Positions 19,192-27,939 of a stretch of 35,379 bases of DNA are shown here, one piece after another. The translations under genes were made by a program, and so were the position numbers. Each line of letters starts with the position of its first letter. The stretch's first letter is position 1. The stretch is from assembly GCA_031261285.1 (NCBI GenBank), contig JAISKM010000065.1, positions 1 to 35,379 of the forward strand. The letters are read 5' to 3'. The DNA comes from Candidatus Symbiothrix sp. (GTDB lineage Bacteria > Bacteroidota > Bacteroidia > Bacteroidales > Azobacteroidaceae). The notes under the pieces were generated by a model. It was not told where the DNA came from, searched no databases, and worked only from the letters and a program-made list of their open reading frames with translations.

Positions 19192-19224
19192 AACAGACAT
19201 CCAATTTGTCATAAATCTTGTATT

Positions 19225-19251
19225 TAGGGCAACCACAAGGGTTGCCCCTAC
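19225..19251. repeat. Third copy of the GTAGGGGC-AACC palindrome with compensatory changes
   Basis: agggcaaccacaagggttgcccctac versus agggcgaccgcaagggtcgcccctac at 18209-18234. Confidence 0.75.
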
Positions 19252-19252
19252 A

Positions 19253-19816
19253 TTATTGATTATCTAATTTTTTCATTTCTTCGTCAAACACTTTCTTAAA
19301 TTGCTGTTTGTCGAAATCCAACTGCAATTTGGAATCTTTTGAAATACGGTCGGCAATTTTGTTTGCAATAATTTCCTTACTCATTTCGATGGCAATGTAG
19401 TAGGTATAGTTATTTTTATTTTGAAAAACTTTGTCACCGATAATTTTCACATCGTTTAATGATTGATTGACAACCAAAATCGCATTTTCTTCAAATTTAT
19501 TTTCAAACTCCTGTTTGTCTGCCACCGACCGTTGGTTGGTGTACGCTTCCGTAACAGTCTTCACCGTGGTTTGAACATTACTTGCCAACTCCGTTTTGGC
19601 ATTGGTCAACGCAATTTTCTTTGCCGTCGCCAAATTGGGGCTGATGCCGGATTGTGTAGCCCGGAAAAAATCTTTAGTCGAGCGATACTCCTTGTCCGCA
19701 AATGGTACCACAACTTCCGTTGCGCCCTGTTCAACCGCTACTTTTTTACTTTTGCAACCCGTCACCATGACACCTGCACATACTGCTATTGCAGTGAGAA
19801 CCAAAATTTTCTTCAT
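19253..19816 (-). CDS. LPP20-like lipoprotein
   Basis: MKKILVLTAIAVCAGVMVTGCKSKK lipobox; ATAKKIALTNAKTELASNVQTTVKTVTEAY. Confidence 0.75.
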   Translation of the reverse strand: MKKILVLTAIAVCAGVMVTGCKSKKVAVEQGATEVVVPFADKEYRSTKDFFRATQSGISPNLATAKKIALTNAKTELASNVQTTVKTVTEAYTNQRSVADKQEFENKFEENAILVVNQSLNDVKIIGDKVFQNKNNYTYYIAIEMSKEIIANKIADRISKDSKLQLDFDKQQFKKVFDEEMKKLDNQ

Positions 19817-19872
19817 TTGTCTTTTATTTTTTAATTTATATTAGTATTTATCTAACTTTCATTTTTGGACAT

Positions 19873-20127
19873 AAAAAAGCGCGGACAAAACTCAAATCAT
19901 TTGTTTTTATGAGGTTCTTGACTACCTTGACAATCAAATAATGAGTAAAGCCCACGCCAAACGGCGTGAGCGTCATCACTTTACTCTTGATTGTCAATTG
20001 AAATTGTCAAGATTTCATAAAAACAAGATGTAAGCTAAACGCTTTTCCAACAATGTCTCAATGTGCATATCAGCACATTATGTGTTTTATATCATAAGCA
20101 AAAATTATTTCGTATTAATACCGGGCG
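19873..20127 (-). ncRNA. Structured RNA element, copy 2 (leader/attenuator or small RNA)
   Basis: Promoter-like TATCTTTA 20128-20135; 5' hairpin AATGTGCTGATATGCACATT 20060-20079; GACAT 20053-20057; A = 19987-20026 (TTGTTTTTATGA-aat-CTTGAC-aatttcaa-TTGACAATCAA); A' = 19901-19937; B = 19938-19957 (GCGTGGGCTTTACTCATTAT), B' = 19879-19900 (ATGATTTGAGTTTTGTCCGCGC); U-tract 19873-19878. Confidence 0.8.
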
Positions 20128-20177
20128 TAAAGATACAAAAAATATTAATAACAATAGAAAGGTGCAGAAATATTATT

Positions 20178-20209
20178 AACAAGGAGGTAATTTTACCTCC
20201 TATTGTTTT
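20178..20209. terminator. Likely bidirectional intrinsic terminator downstream of the AEC transporter gene
   Basis: AACAAGGAGGTAATTTTACCTCCTATTGTTTT inverted repeat. Confidence 0.65.
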
Positions 20210-20233
20210 GAAACAGTAGCTACCAAGAAATTA

Positions 20234-21184
20234 TTACAGCGCCCACTGCGATACAAAATACCAGACGGTGGACGTGATAAATCCGAAGACGATGCCCAAA
20301 CCTACCACCAACGAGCAATAGCGCGGATTGAGGTTGTATTGACTCGCCAACAGGCTGACGGTGATGTGCGACGACATGCCCGCTTCAAAAACGCTGATTT
20401 TCGCGAAATTACCACCGGATTGCATCACGATTGCCAATGCCAGCACCAAGCAAGGGGCTAAAATCAATTTGTAGAGCAAGCCTGCCGATAAAAGTCGCCA
20501 CTCGTGTTTCATTTCACCGAATTTCAACTGTAAACCAATGGAAAAAAGTGCCATCGGCGACATCGTAGCAATCAATTTATCAAACAGGGGATTGGCGACG
20601 GAAATATCCAAAAATAGCGGCAGAATCAGGGCACACAAACAACCGATAAACGGCGGAAAGCGAAACACTTTTTTCACCACAAACATAAAATTCAGTTCTT
20701 TCGATTTTTCGGCAGAACTTCTTAGCACCGTGATTACGCCAATGGTCGCAAACAAAATAAATGTGACTTGGTCGAAAATCACTGCATGATGAATTTCCGA
20801 TTCACCGTAAAATGCCGAAATCATCGGAAAACCAAGAAAAGCGGTATTCCCCAATCCACAAGTGACGAGCAAAGCCGTGCGTGATGCCATGGACAGCCGT
20901 TTTTTGCGGTCATAAATCTGCACAAACAGCCACGCACCTCCCCACACCAGCAACGATCCAAAAATGGGTAGCAGCACGTTCGCACTCCATTCAATTTCAG
21001 GAACAAATCGCAACGAAAATGCCGGCAACGCCGCATACAGTACCCACGCATTAACGCTCTTGTGGGCACCTTCAGGCAATAGTTGCAAGCGCGACATCGC
21101 CATTCCCGTCGCCACACAAAAGAATATCAGAATAAAATTGATCATTGTTCTGCAATTTTGGATGCAAATGTACGCTTTTTTCAC
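20234..21184 (-). CDS. AEC family transporter
   Basis: Multi-TM; MINFILIFFCVATGMAMSRL..., GLGNTAFLGFPMISAFYG, SIGLQLKFGE; start may be Met14 (MINF). Confidence 0.85.
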   Translation of the reverse strand: MKKAYICIQNCRTMINFILIFFCVATGMAMSRLQLLPEGAHKSVNAWVLYAALPAFSLRFVPEIEWSANVLLPIFGSLLVWGGAWLFVQIYDRKKRLSMASRTALLVTCGLGNTAFLGFPMISAFYGESEIHHAVIFDQVTFILFATIGVITVLRSSAEKSKELNFMFVVKKVFRFPPFIGCLCALILPLFLDISVANPLFDKLIATMSPMALFSIGLQLKFGEMKHEWRLLSAGLLYKLILAPCLVLALAIVMQSGGNFAKISVFEAGMSSHITVSLLASQYNLNPRYCSLVVGLGIVFGFITSTVWYFVSQWAL

Positions 21185-21213
21185 AAAATACTTAAATATT
21201 TTTTCATTTTTAA

Positions 21214-21243
21214 TTTGTAATTAAAATATTATGCTTACATTTG
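21214..21243 (+). promoter_or_regulatory. Bacteroidetes promoter (TTTG ... TACATTTG) for the M16 peptidase gene
   Basis: TTTG at 21214-21217 and TACATTTG at 21236-21243. Confidence 0.6.
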
Positions 21244-21266
21244 TGTCCTAAATAAATATACACAAA

Positions 21267-24068
21267 ATGAAAAAAATAGCTTTGTTCTTAGTCTTCGTTG
21301 CCCTGACCACGTTGGGGTATGCACAAGTGTTGCCGGTAGATTCGGCTGTGATTTATGGAAAACTCGACAACGGTTTGACCTATTATATCAGGCACAACGA
21401 ATATCCCGAAAAACGGGCGGATTTTTATATCGCTCAACGCGTGGGTTCGATGCTGGAAGAGGACGACCAGGCTGGTCTGGCGCACTTTTTGGAACACATG
21501 ATGTTTAATGGGACGAAAAATTATCCGGGCAAAAAGACGATGCTGAACTGGCTCGAAACCGTCGGCGTGAAATTCGGCACCAATGCTAATGCCTACACGT
21601 CGTTTGATGAAACGGTTTACAACCTGTCGAGCGTGCCTGTGACGCGTGAAGGCATTATTGATTCGTGCTTATTGGTGTTGCACGACTGGTCGGGATTTGC
21701 GTCGCTCACCAACGAACAAATTGACGAAGAACGCCTGATTATCAAAGAAGAATGGCGCACGCGCAATACACCGAGTTGGCGTACTGCCAATAAACAGTTT
21801 GAAGATATTTTCACAGGCAGTAAATATGCCAACCGAATGCCTATCGGCAGCATGGATATTGTGGAAAATTTTCCGTATCAAGCGTTGAAAGACTATTACA
21901 AAAAATGGTATCGCCCTGATTTGCAGGCGGTTATTATTGTCGGCGATGTAGACGCTAAAGCCGTAGAAGCCAAGTTGAAAACACTGTTTGCAGACGTTCC
22001 TAAGCCGGTTGACCCTGCCGAGCGAGTCTATTTTCCTGTACCTGATGCGAATGAAACCATCGTGTCGATTGCCCTTGACCCGGAAGCCACACGCACGCAG
22101 GTCAATCTTTATTTGAAACACGATTTGTTTCCCAAACAATACAAAAAAACAGCGGCGGAAATGTCGTTTAACATATTAAAAGGTTTGGCAACGCGCATAC
22201 TTGCCGATCGTCTCGAAGAAATTTCACAGACGGCCGATGCTCCATTTAGTGCCTCTACCGCATTTGACGGCAACTATGGCAGCGTGGCACAAACGAAAGA
22301 TGCCTGGACAACAATCGCGTTGAGCAAAGAAAATAAAGTGGGTGAATCATTAGCCGTTTTGGTGCGCGAAAATGAACGCGTCAAACAATACGGTTTCACC
22401 GATGCCGAAGTCGAACGCGCCAAAGCAAACGTGCTGCAACGCTACGAAACACAATACAACAACCGCAACAAAACGCAAAACGAAGTTTACACACAAGAAT
22501 ATGTGCGTTCGTTTACCCAAGAGGAGTCTATTCCGGGCATCGAATTTGAATACGATTTTGTAAAAGGTTTGCTTCCACAAGTCAGTGCACAAGCACTCAG
22601 TGATGTAGCAAAACAATTAATTGACGATAAAAACAGTGTCATTGCTGTGTCCGGACCGGAAAAAGAAGGCTTAGTCTATCCTACGCCCGACGAATTACGC
22701 GCCATTTACACGGCTACCGTTGCCGAAAAAGTGGAAGGTTACGTAGAAACGGTTTCCAACGAACCGCTCATCGCGCACTTACCTAAAGCAGGTAAAGTGG
22801 TTAAAACAGAGAAAGATGCGACACTCGACGCAACCGTTTGGACGCTTTCCAATGGCATGAAAGTCGTTTTGAAGAAAACAGACTTCAAAGACGACCAAAT
22901 TCTGATGAACGGACAGGCTTACGGTGGTACGTCCAACATTTCGGATGCCGATATTTTCAATGCGAATTTGGCAGATAATGTGCCCGAAATTGGTGGTGTA
23001 GGTAATTTCAGCGCTACCGACTTGAAAAAAGCCTTAGCCGGCAAATCCGTCAATGTGAATGCATCAATCATTACCTATACACAAGCTATAACCGGTTCAT
23101 CCACGGTTAAAGATGCCGAAACGTTGCTGCAATTGACTTATTTATATTTCACCGCACCACGCAAAGACGAAGCTGCGTTCAATAGCATCTGGACGCTGGT
23201 CAAAAATCAACTGAAAAATCAGGCTACAACTCCTTCGTTCATTATGGGTCAGCACCGTATAAAAGCGATGTATGGCGATAATCCGCGCATGAAACAGATG
23301 ACGTTTGAAGATGCCGAAACATTGAATTACGATCGCATCATTGAAATATATAAACAAATGTATGCCAATCCGGGGGCGTTTGTCTTCACGTTTGTCGGCA
23401 CAATTGACGAACAAGCGTTGAAACCTTTGGTAGAACAATATTTGGCATCTTTGCCGGCCGGCAACAAAAAAGCGACCTACAAATTGTCCAATCCGGAAAT
23501 TAACAAAGGTACGATTTCTGATATGTTCTCACAGGAAATGCAAGCACCTAAAACGACGGCCTTTGAATTGTATAGCGGTCAGTTGGAGTATAATCAGAAA
23601 AATGTATTGACAATCAGTGCGTTAAAACAAGTTCTTGACATCGTATTTCAGCGGGCTGTCCGTGATGAAGCCGGTGGAGCATACGGTGTAGGTACCCGTG
23701 GAAATTTAGAACGCACCCCAGCCGGTCGAACAACGTTACAGATAAATTTCGATACCAATCCGGATCGTGCTGCCACTATCACTCCAATCATTGATAAAGA
23801 AATCAAAAAAATAGCTGAACAAGGACCTGCAGCAGCTGATTTCCAAAAGGTTAAAGAATATATGCTCAAACAATTCCAGGAAGATGAAAAAGATAACGGC
23901 TATTGGGGAGGTGCTGTGTTGAGGAATAAGTATTTCTACAACGACGACACCTATTCTAACTACCGTGCCCTTTTGGATGCCCTGACGCCTGCTGATATTC
24001 AACAACTTACGAAAGAATTGATTTCACAAGGCAATTTCATTGAAGTGATTATGAATCCGGCAGAGTAA
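21267..24068 (+). CDS. M16 family zinc metallopeptidase (insulinase-like), exported
   Basis: HFLEHMMFNGT inverted zinc motif, signal peptide, duplicated M16 domain. Confidence 0.95.
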   Translation: MKKIALFLVFVALTTLGYAQVLPVDSAVIYGKLDNGLTYYIRHNEYPEKRADFYIAQRVGSMLEEDDQAGLAHFLEHMMFNGTKNYPGKKTMLNWLETVGVKFGTNANAYTSFDETVYNLSSVPVTREGIIDSCLLVLHDWSGFASLTNEQIDEERLIIKEEWRTRNTPSWRTANKQFEDIFTGSKYANRMPIGSMDIVENFPYQALKDYYKKWYRPDLQAVIIVGDVDAKAVEAKLKTLFADVPKPVDPAERVYFPVPDANETIVSIALDPEATRTQVNLYLKHDLFPKQYKKTAAEMSFNILKGLATRILADRLEEISQTADAPFSASTAFDGNYGSVAQTKDAWTTIALSKENKVGESLAVLVRENERVKQYGFTDAEVERAKANVLQRYETQYNNRNKTQNEVYTQEYVRSFTQEESIPGIEFEYDFVKGLLPQVSAQALSDVAKQLIDDKNSVIAVSGPEKEGLVYPTPDELRAIYTATVAEKVEGYVETVSNEPLIAHLPKAGKVVKTEKDATLDATVWTLSNGMKVVLKKTDFKDDQILMNGQAYGGTSNISDADIFNANLADNVPEIGGVGNFSATDLKKALAGKSVNVNASIITYTQAITGSSTVKDAETLLQLTYLYFTAPRKDEAAFNSIWTLVKNQLKNQATTPSFIMGQHRIKAMYGDNPRMKQMTFEDAETLNYDRIIEIYKQMYANPGAFVFTFVGTIDEQALKPLVEQYLASLPAGNKKATYKLSNPEINKGTISDMFSQEMQAPKTTAFELYSGQLEYNQKNVLTISALKQVLDIVFQRAVRDEAGGAYGVGTRGNLERTPAGRTTLQINFDTNPDRAATITPIIDKEIKKIAEQGPAAADFQKVKEYMLKQFQEDEKDNGYWGGAVLRNKYFYNDDTYSNYRALLDALTPADIQQLTKELISQGNFIEVIMNPAE

Positions 24069-24087
24069 TAAAATCATTTTACTGACA

Positions 24088-24143
24088 CCCCCAGTCGCTT
24101 CGCTTCACTGGGGGTTATTCATATTTACACCTTCGGTGTGTAA
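24088..24143. repeat. Two-hairpin interspersed element, copy b (may also act as terminator)
   Basis: CCCCCAGTCGCTTCGCTTCACTGGGGGTTATTCATATTTACACCTTCGGTGTGTAA. Confidence 0.65.
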
Positions 24144-24164
24144 CAATAAAATAAGGTTAATAGT

Positions 24165-25745
24165 ATGGTAGATAAATTTGATTGTTTGGTCATTGGTTCC
24201 GGCATTGCCGGGATGAGTTATGCCTTGAAAGTGGCGGATAAGGCGAGCGTGGCGTTGTTGTGTAAAACGACGTTGGAAGAAGCCAACACGTTTTATGCGC
24301 AAGGCGGAATTGCCTCTGTGACATTGCCTTACGACGATTTTGAAAAGCATGTGCAAGATACGCTGGTTGCCGGCGATGGCATTTGTGACAAGGCTGTGGT
24401 TGAAAAAGTCGTCCGCGAAGCACCGCAGCAAATCAAGGAACTTGTCCGTTGGGGCGTGGATTTCGACAAAGATGCCAAAGGCGAATTTGACTTGCACAAG
24501 GAGGGCGGACATTCCGAATTTCGCATCCTGCACCACAAAGATAACACCGGTCAGGAGATTCAGGAAAGTCTGATTAATGCTATCAAACGGCATCCGAACA
24601 TCAAGGTGTTTGACCACCATTTTGCGATTGAAATACTCACACAGCACCACCTGGGGCAGAAAGTGACGAAAGACACGCCCGATATTGAGTGCTATGGTGC
24701 ATACGTGTTGGACGAAGGCACGAATGAAATTCACACGTTTTTGTCAAAAGTTACTATGATTTGCACGGGTGGTATCGGCTGTATTTATCAGACCACGACC
24801 AATCCGCTGGTAGCAACCGGCGACGGCATTGCGATGGTTTATCGCGCCAAAGGCTTGGTCAAAGACATGGAATTTGTGCAATTTCACCCCACGGCGTTGT
24901 ACAATCCGATGGAACGTCCGTCGTTTCTGATTACTGAGGCGATGCGTGGCTATGGGGCCGTTTTACGCACTCAGGACGGTAAAGAATTTATGCACAAATA
25001 CGACGAACGGGGCAATCTGGCACCACGCGACATCGTGGCACGCGCCATCGACAACGAAATGAAAAACAGCGGTGCCGATTGTGTCTATCTCGATGTAACG
25101 CACAAAGACGCCGAAGAAACTAAGCGCGAATACCCCACGATTTACGAAAAATGCCTGTCCGAAGGCATCGACATCACGAAACAATACATCCCGGTGGCTC
25201 CGGCGGCGCATTACCTCTGTGGCGGCATTGTGGTGGACATGAATGCACGCACAACTATCTCACGGCTGTATGCGGCAGGCGAATGTTCGCGTACCGGTCT
25301 GCACGGCGCTAATCGCCTGGCATCCAATTCGTTAATCGAGGCAATCGTCTATGCCGATGCGGCGTCCAAACATACGCTGGAGCATCTGAGCGACTACACT
25401 TTCAAGGACACCATTCCCGAATGGGACGATAAAGGAACGTCTTTGACGGAAGAAATGATCCTCATCACGCAGGAAGCGAAGGAAGTGGGCACCTACATGA
25501 GTAATTACGTGGGCATTGTACGCTCAAATTTACGTTTAGAACGTGCTTTTGAACGCCTGGAGCTCCTTTACCGGGAAACAGAAAGCCTGTTTGCCCGTTC
25601 CATCGTGTCGAAAGACATTTGTGAACTCCGCAACATCATCAACGTGGGCTACCTCGTCATCAAGCAGGCGATGGAGCGCAAAGAAAGTCGCGGATTGCAC
25701 TACACGATTGATTATCCGCGCAAAAATCCGGTGGCGGTGAAATAA
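24165..25745 (+). CDS. nadB: L-aspartate oxidase
   Basis: DCLVIGSGIAGMSYALKVAD, YAQGGIASV, HPTALYNP, RLYAAGECSRTGLHGANRLASNSLIEAIVYA. Confidence 0.95.
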   Translation: MVDKFDCLVIGSGIAGMSYALKVADKASVALLCKTTLEEANTFYAQGGIASVTLPYDDFEKHVQDTLVAGDGICDKAVVEKVVREAPQQIKELVRWGVDFDKDAKGEFDLHKEGGHSEFRILHHKDNTGQEIQESLINAIKRHPNIKVFDHHFAIEILTQHHLGQKVTKDTPDIECYGAYVLDEGTNEIHTFLSKVTMICTGGIGCIYQTTTNPLVATGDGIAMVYRAKGLVKDMEFVQFHPTALYNPMERPSFLITEAMRGYGAVLRTQDGKEFMHKYDERGNLAPRDIVARAIDNEMKNSGADCVYLDVTHKDAEETKREYPTIYEKCLSEGIDITKQYIPVAPAAHYLCGGIVVDMNARTTISRLYAAGECSRTGLHGANRLASNSLIEAIVYADAASKHTLEHLSDYTFKDTIPEWDDKGTSLTEEMILITQEAKEVGTYMSNYVGIVRSNLRLERAFERLELLYRETESLFARSIVSKDICELRNIINVGYLVIKQAMERKESRGLHYTIDYPRKNPVAVK

Positions 25746-25806
25746 TTGGGGGAAAAATAGTTTGATAAAAAATGTCATAATAATGTTGTATGTTCGAAAA
25801 AATTTG

Positions 25807-25814
25807 TACCTTTG
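25807..25814 (+). promoter_or_regulatory. Bacteroidetes -7 element (TACCTTTG) upstream of the 506-aa gene
   Basis: ttcgaaaaaatttgtacctttgcgg. Confidence 0.6.
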
Positions 25815-25845
25815 CGGAATCAAAATTAATACAGCGAATTTATAA

Positions 25846-27366
25846 ATGATTGAAATTCAAGAATATAATAGCAAAGAAGAAGTTTTGAATTATCTTCCTA
25901 AGATGATTCAGGACGTTTTTGATATAGATGAATCTAAGGCAAAAAGACAATTAAAAGCAATTGTAGATAGGTTCATTGAAGACATAATTGCTATTGTGGA
26001 ATATCCTTATATAGATAAATATTATAGAGATACATACTATAATTTCTTTTCAAAAAAGCACATTTCTCATCAACGAGATTCTATCAGGGTTTCTTTCTTT
26101 TCCAATAGTGTAAATTTAGACAATTTTGTCGATGAGGAAAAAATTCAAGAAGTCCAAGATGCCTTTCTTGGTTTTATAACAATAAGACCTACCTCTGTTA
26201 GAATTATTGGACACTCTTTCATCTCTCCAAAAATTTTGGTTGAGAAAGACTTTGTATGCTGTCTTTGCAAAGAAAGGGTTTCTATTGGAGGAGTAGAATT
26301 ATCTGTTTATGGCTTTCCTTTTTGTTCTCAAGACAACGAATTCATTACTTGTGCAGAATGTGCTTTACTTGTGGTAACAGATTATTTTAGCAATAAATTT
26401 TCTGATTACCAAAGACCGCTACCTTCAAAAATTAATGAAATATTGAAAATTCGTAGTTATGAAAGACAATTGCCATCAACAGGCTTAACTGATAATGATA
26501 TTGCATTTGTATTGAAAGAACTTGGGTTTGGCTCAAAAATTTACACTAAAGGTTCTTCGTCTGCTGAAAAAAAATTATTCAAGAGATTATTATACATTTA
26601 TATTGAATCTGGAATACCTGTTATTCTTACCTTAGAAAACAAAGAGCATGCGGGTCACGCTGTAATAGCTATTGGACGAGAATCTGTAAAAAATAAGAAA
26701 ATGCCGAAAAAAAATTTTATTGAAAACAAGGCAAATTTTTCTGATTTATTTGATAAGATTCTTTTAATGAACGATAATTGTACACCATACGAACTCGTTG
26801 ATTATGAAAAACCTGTTCTGTCTGATCTTTCATATACAATCTCCTCGTTTATAGTTCCTTTACATAATAAACTTCATTCCGATGCATCTTTGTTTTTGAA
26901 TCATTTTGACGCAATTATAGAGGAATTTTCTAAAAAAGATAGCACGAGAACGATATTGTCAAGGGTTGGAGAAAAATACATGGTCCGTTATTTTTTAACA
27001 ACAAGTCGTTCGTATAAAAATTATATTTTAAAGTCAAAAGGTCTTTCACTTGACTTTAAGACAGTGTTTAATGATCAATCCATGCCTAAATTTATTTGGG
27101 TTGCTGAAATTATATATGGGAATGCTATCGTTTCACAAAATCAAATCGTCAATACGGTTGTCATTCTTGATGCAACAGAATCTAGTCTTTCTGGTAATTT
27201 GATTATTGCATTTAATGCGCATAATATTATTTGGAAGAACTTACATGTGGAAAGGAATAATTTTTATGCCTCCAACGAAAGATATTCTGTTACGGAAATA
27301 AATATTGGAGATTTATACACATTTGATAATAATTTAAAAGGAAGTCACACAACATGGTACAGTTAA
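25846..27366 (+). CDS. Hypothetical protein, possible papain/C39-like cysteine peptidase fold
   Basis: FCCLC-type Cys pair then FCSQDNEFITCAECALLVV (candidate Gln/Cys), IPVILTLENKEHAGHAVIAIGRE (candidate His), ILLMNDNCTPYE (candidate Asn/Asp). Confidence 0.5.
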   Translation: MIEIQEYNSKEEVLNYLPKMIQDVFDIDESKAKRQLKAIVDRFIEDIIAIVEYPYIDKYYRDTYYNFFSKKHISHQRDSIRVSFFSNSVNLDNFVDEEKIQEVQDAFLGFITIRPTSVRIIGHSFISPKILVEKDFVCCLCKERVSIGGVELSVYGFPFCSQDNEFITCAECALLVVTDYFSNKFSDYQRPLPSKINEILKIRSYERQLPSTGLTDNDIAFVLKELGFGSKIYTKGSSSAEKKLFKRLLYIYIESGIPVILTLENKEHAGHAVIAIGRESVKNKKMPKKNFIENKANFSDLFDKILLMNDNCTPYELVDYEKPVLSDLSYTISSFIVPLHNKLHSDASLFLNHFDAIIEEFSKKDSTRTILSRVGEKYMVRYFLTTSRSYKNYILKSKGLSLDFKTVFNDQSMPKFIWVAEIIYGNAIVSQNQIVNTVVILDATESSLSGNLIIAFNAHNIIWKNLHVERNNFYASNERYSVTEINIGDLYTFDNNLKGSHTTWYS

Positions 27367-27566
27367 TGAGAAAAATGTCTCCCAAATGTCGGAGTTTTCG
27401 GATTTTATCTGATTTAAACAACAATAACAAGATAACAGTTTTATCTAAAAAAGAATCGTATCAGATTGACAATAATCTTGAAGAAAAGTTTATAAAAATC
27501 AAAGAGGAGCATTTGGCACGAGAAAGGATGTCTAAACTATCCACAAAATCTTCGATTTTAATCTGA
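27354..27566 (+). CDS. Small hypothetical protein, overlaps the preceding gene
   Basis: 70-aa ORF beginning inside the end of 25846..27366, same strand; translationally coupled arrangement. Confidence 0.45.
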   Translation: MVQLMRKMSPKCRSFRILSDLNNNNKITVLSKKESYQIDNNLEEKFIKIKEEHLARERMSKLSTKSSILI

Positions 27567-27572
27567 TGTATT

Positions 27573-27887
27573 ATGTCCTCTATTCAGCATAAACACCCTA
27601 TTAAAAGAGGTAAAGTTGTGATATCCCCAGACAATCCATGCCCTGGATCAGGTAAGTTGGCTATTAATTATGAGGGAATTGTTACTATTTTTAAAATTGT
27701 TGTAGCATTGATATGTGTGTGCATTGGATCATATCTTTCATATAGAGGGGTCGTGGCTTCAGCATACTCAATGGAGGTACAATTTGGTAATACCTCATTA
27801 AAATTTACAGATACTCCGGCTGGAGTTGCCTTATTGATTTTATCTCTCATCCTTTTGTGGAGAACAAGGTTAGATATAAAAATTTGA
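27573..27887 (+). CDS. Small two-TM membrane protein, hypothetical
   Basis: IVTIFKIVVALICVCIGSYLSYRGV and TPAGVALLILSLILLW hydrophobic segments. Confidence 0.6.
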   Translation: MSSIQHKHPIKRGKVVISPDNPCPGSGKLAINYEGIVTIFKIVVALICVCIGSYLSYRGVVASAYSMEVQFGNTSLKFTDTPAGVALLILSLILLWRTRLDIKI

Positions 27888-27939
27888 AAAGACAAAGTGT
27901 CATACTTGACATACTAACAATAAAAAAAGAATAATACAG

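Noticed and set aside
19873-20127. RNA element as a tmRNA, RNase P RNA, SRP RNA or retron msr/msd
   Set aside because: No diagnostic sequences (tRNA-like ends, GGAAGGAAG-type SRP loop, P4 core) and no adjacent reverse transcriptase. A 6S-like identity cannot be fully excluded by eye and is left as a check.
21288-25823. Many antisense and alternate-frame ORFs (for example 21669..22139 -, 24105..24734 -, 24963..25211 -)
   Set aside because: They mirror strong coding genes (M16 peptidase, nadB) and have no recognisable domains; shadow ORFs.
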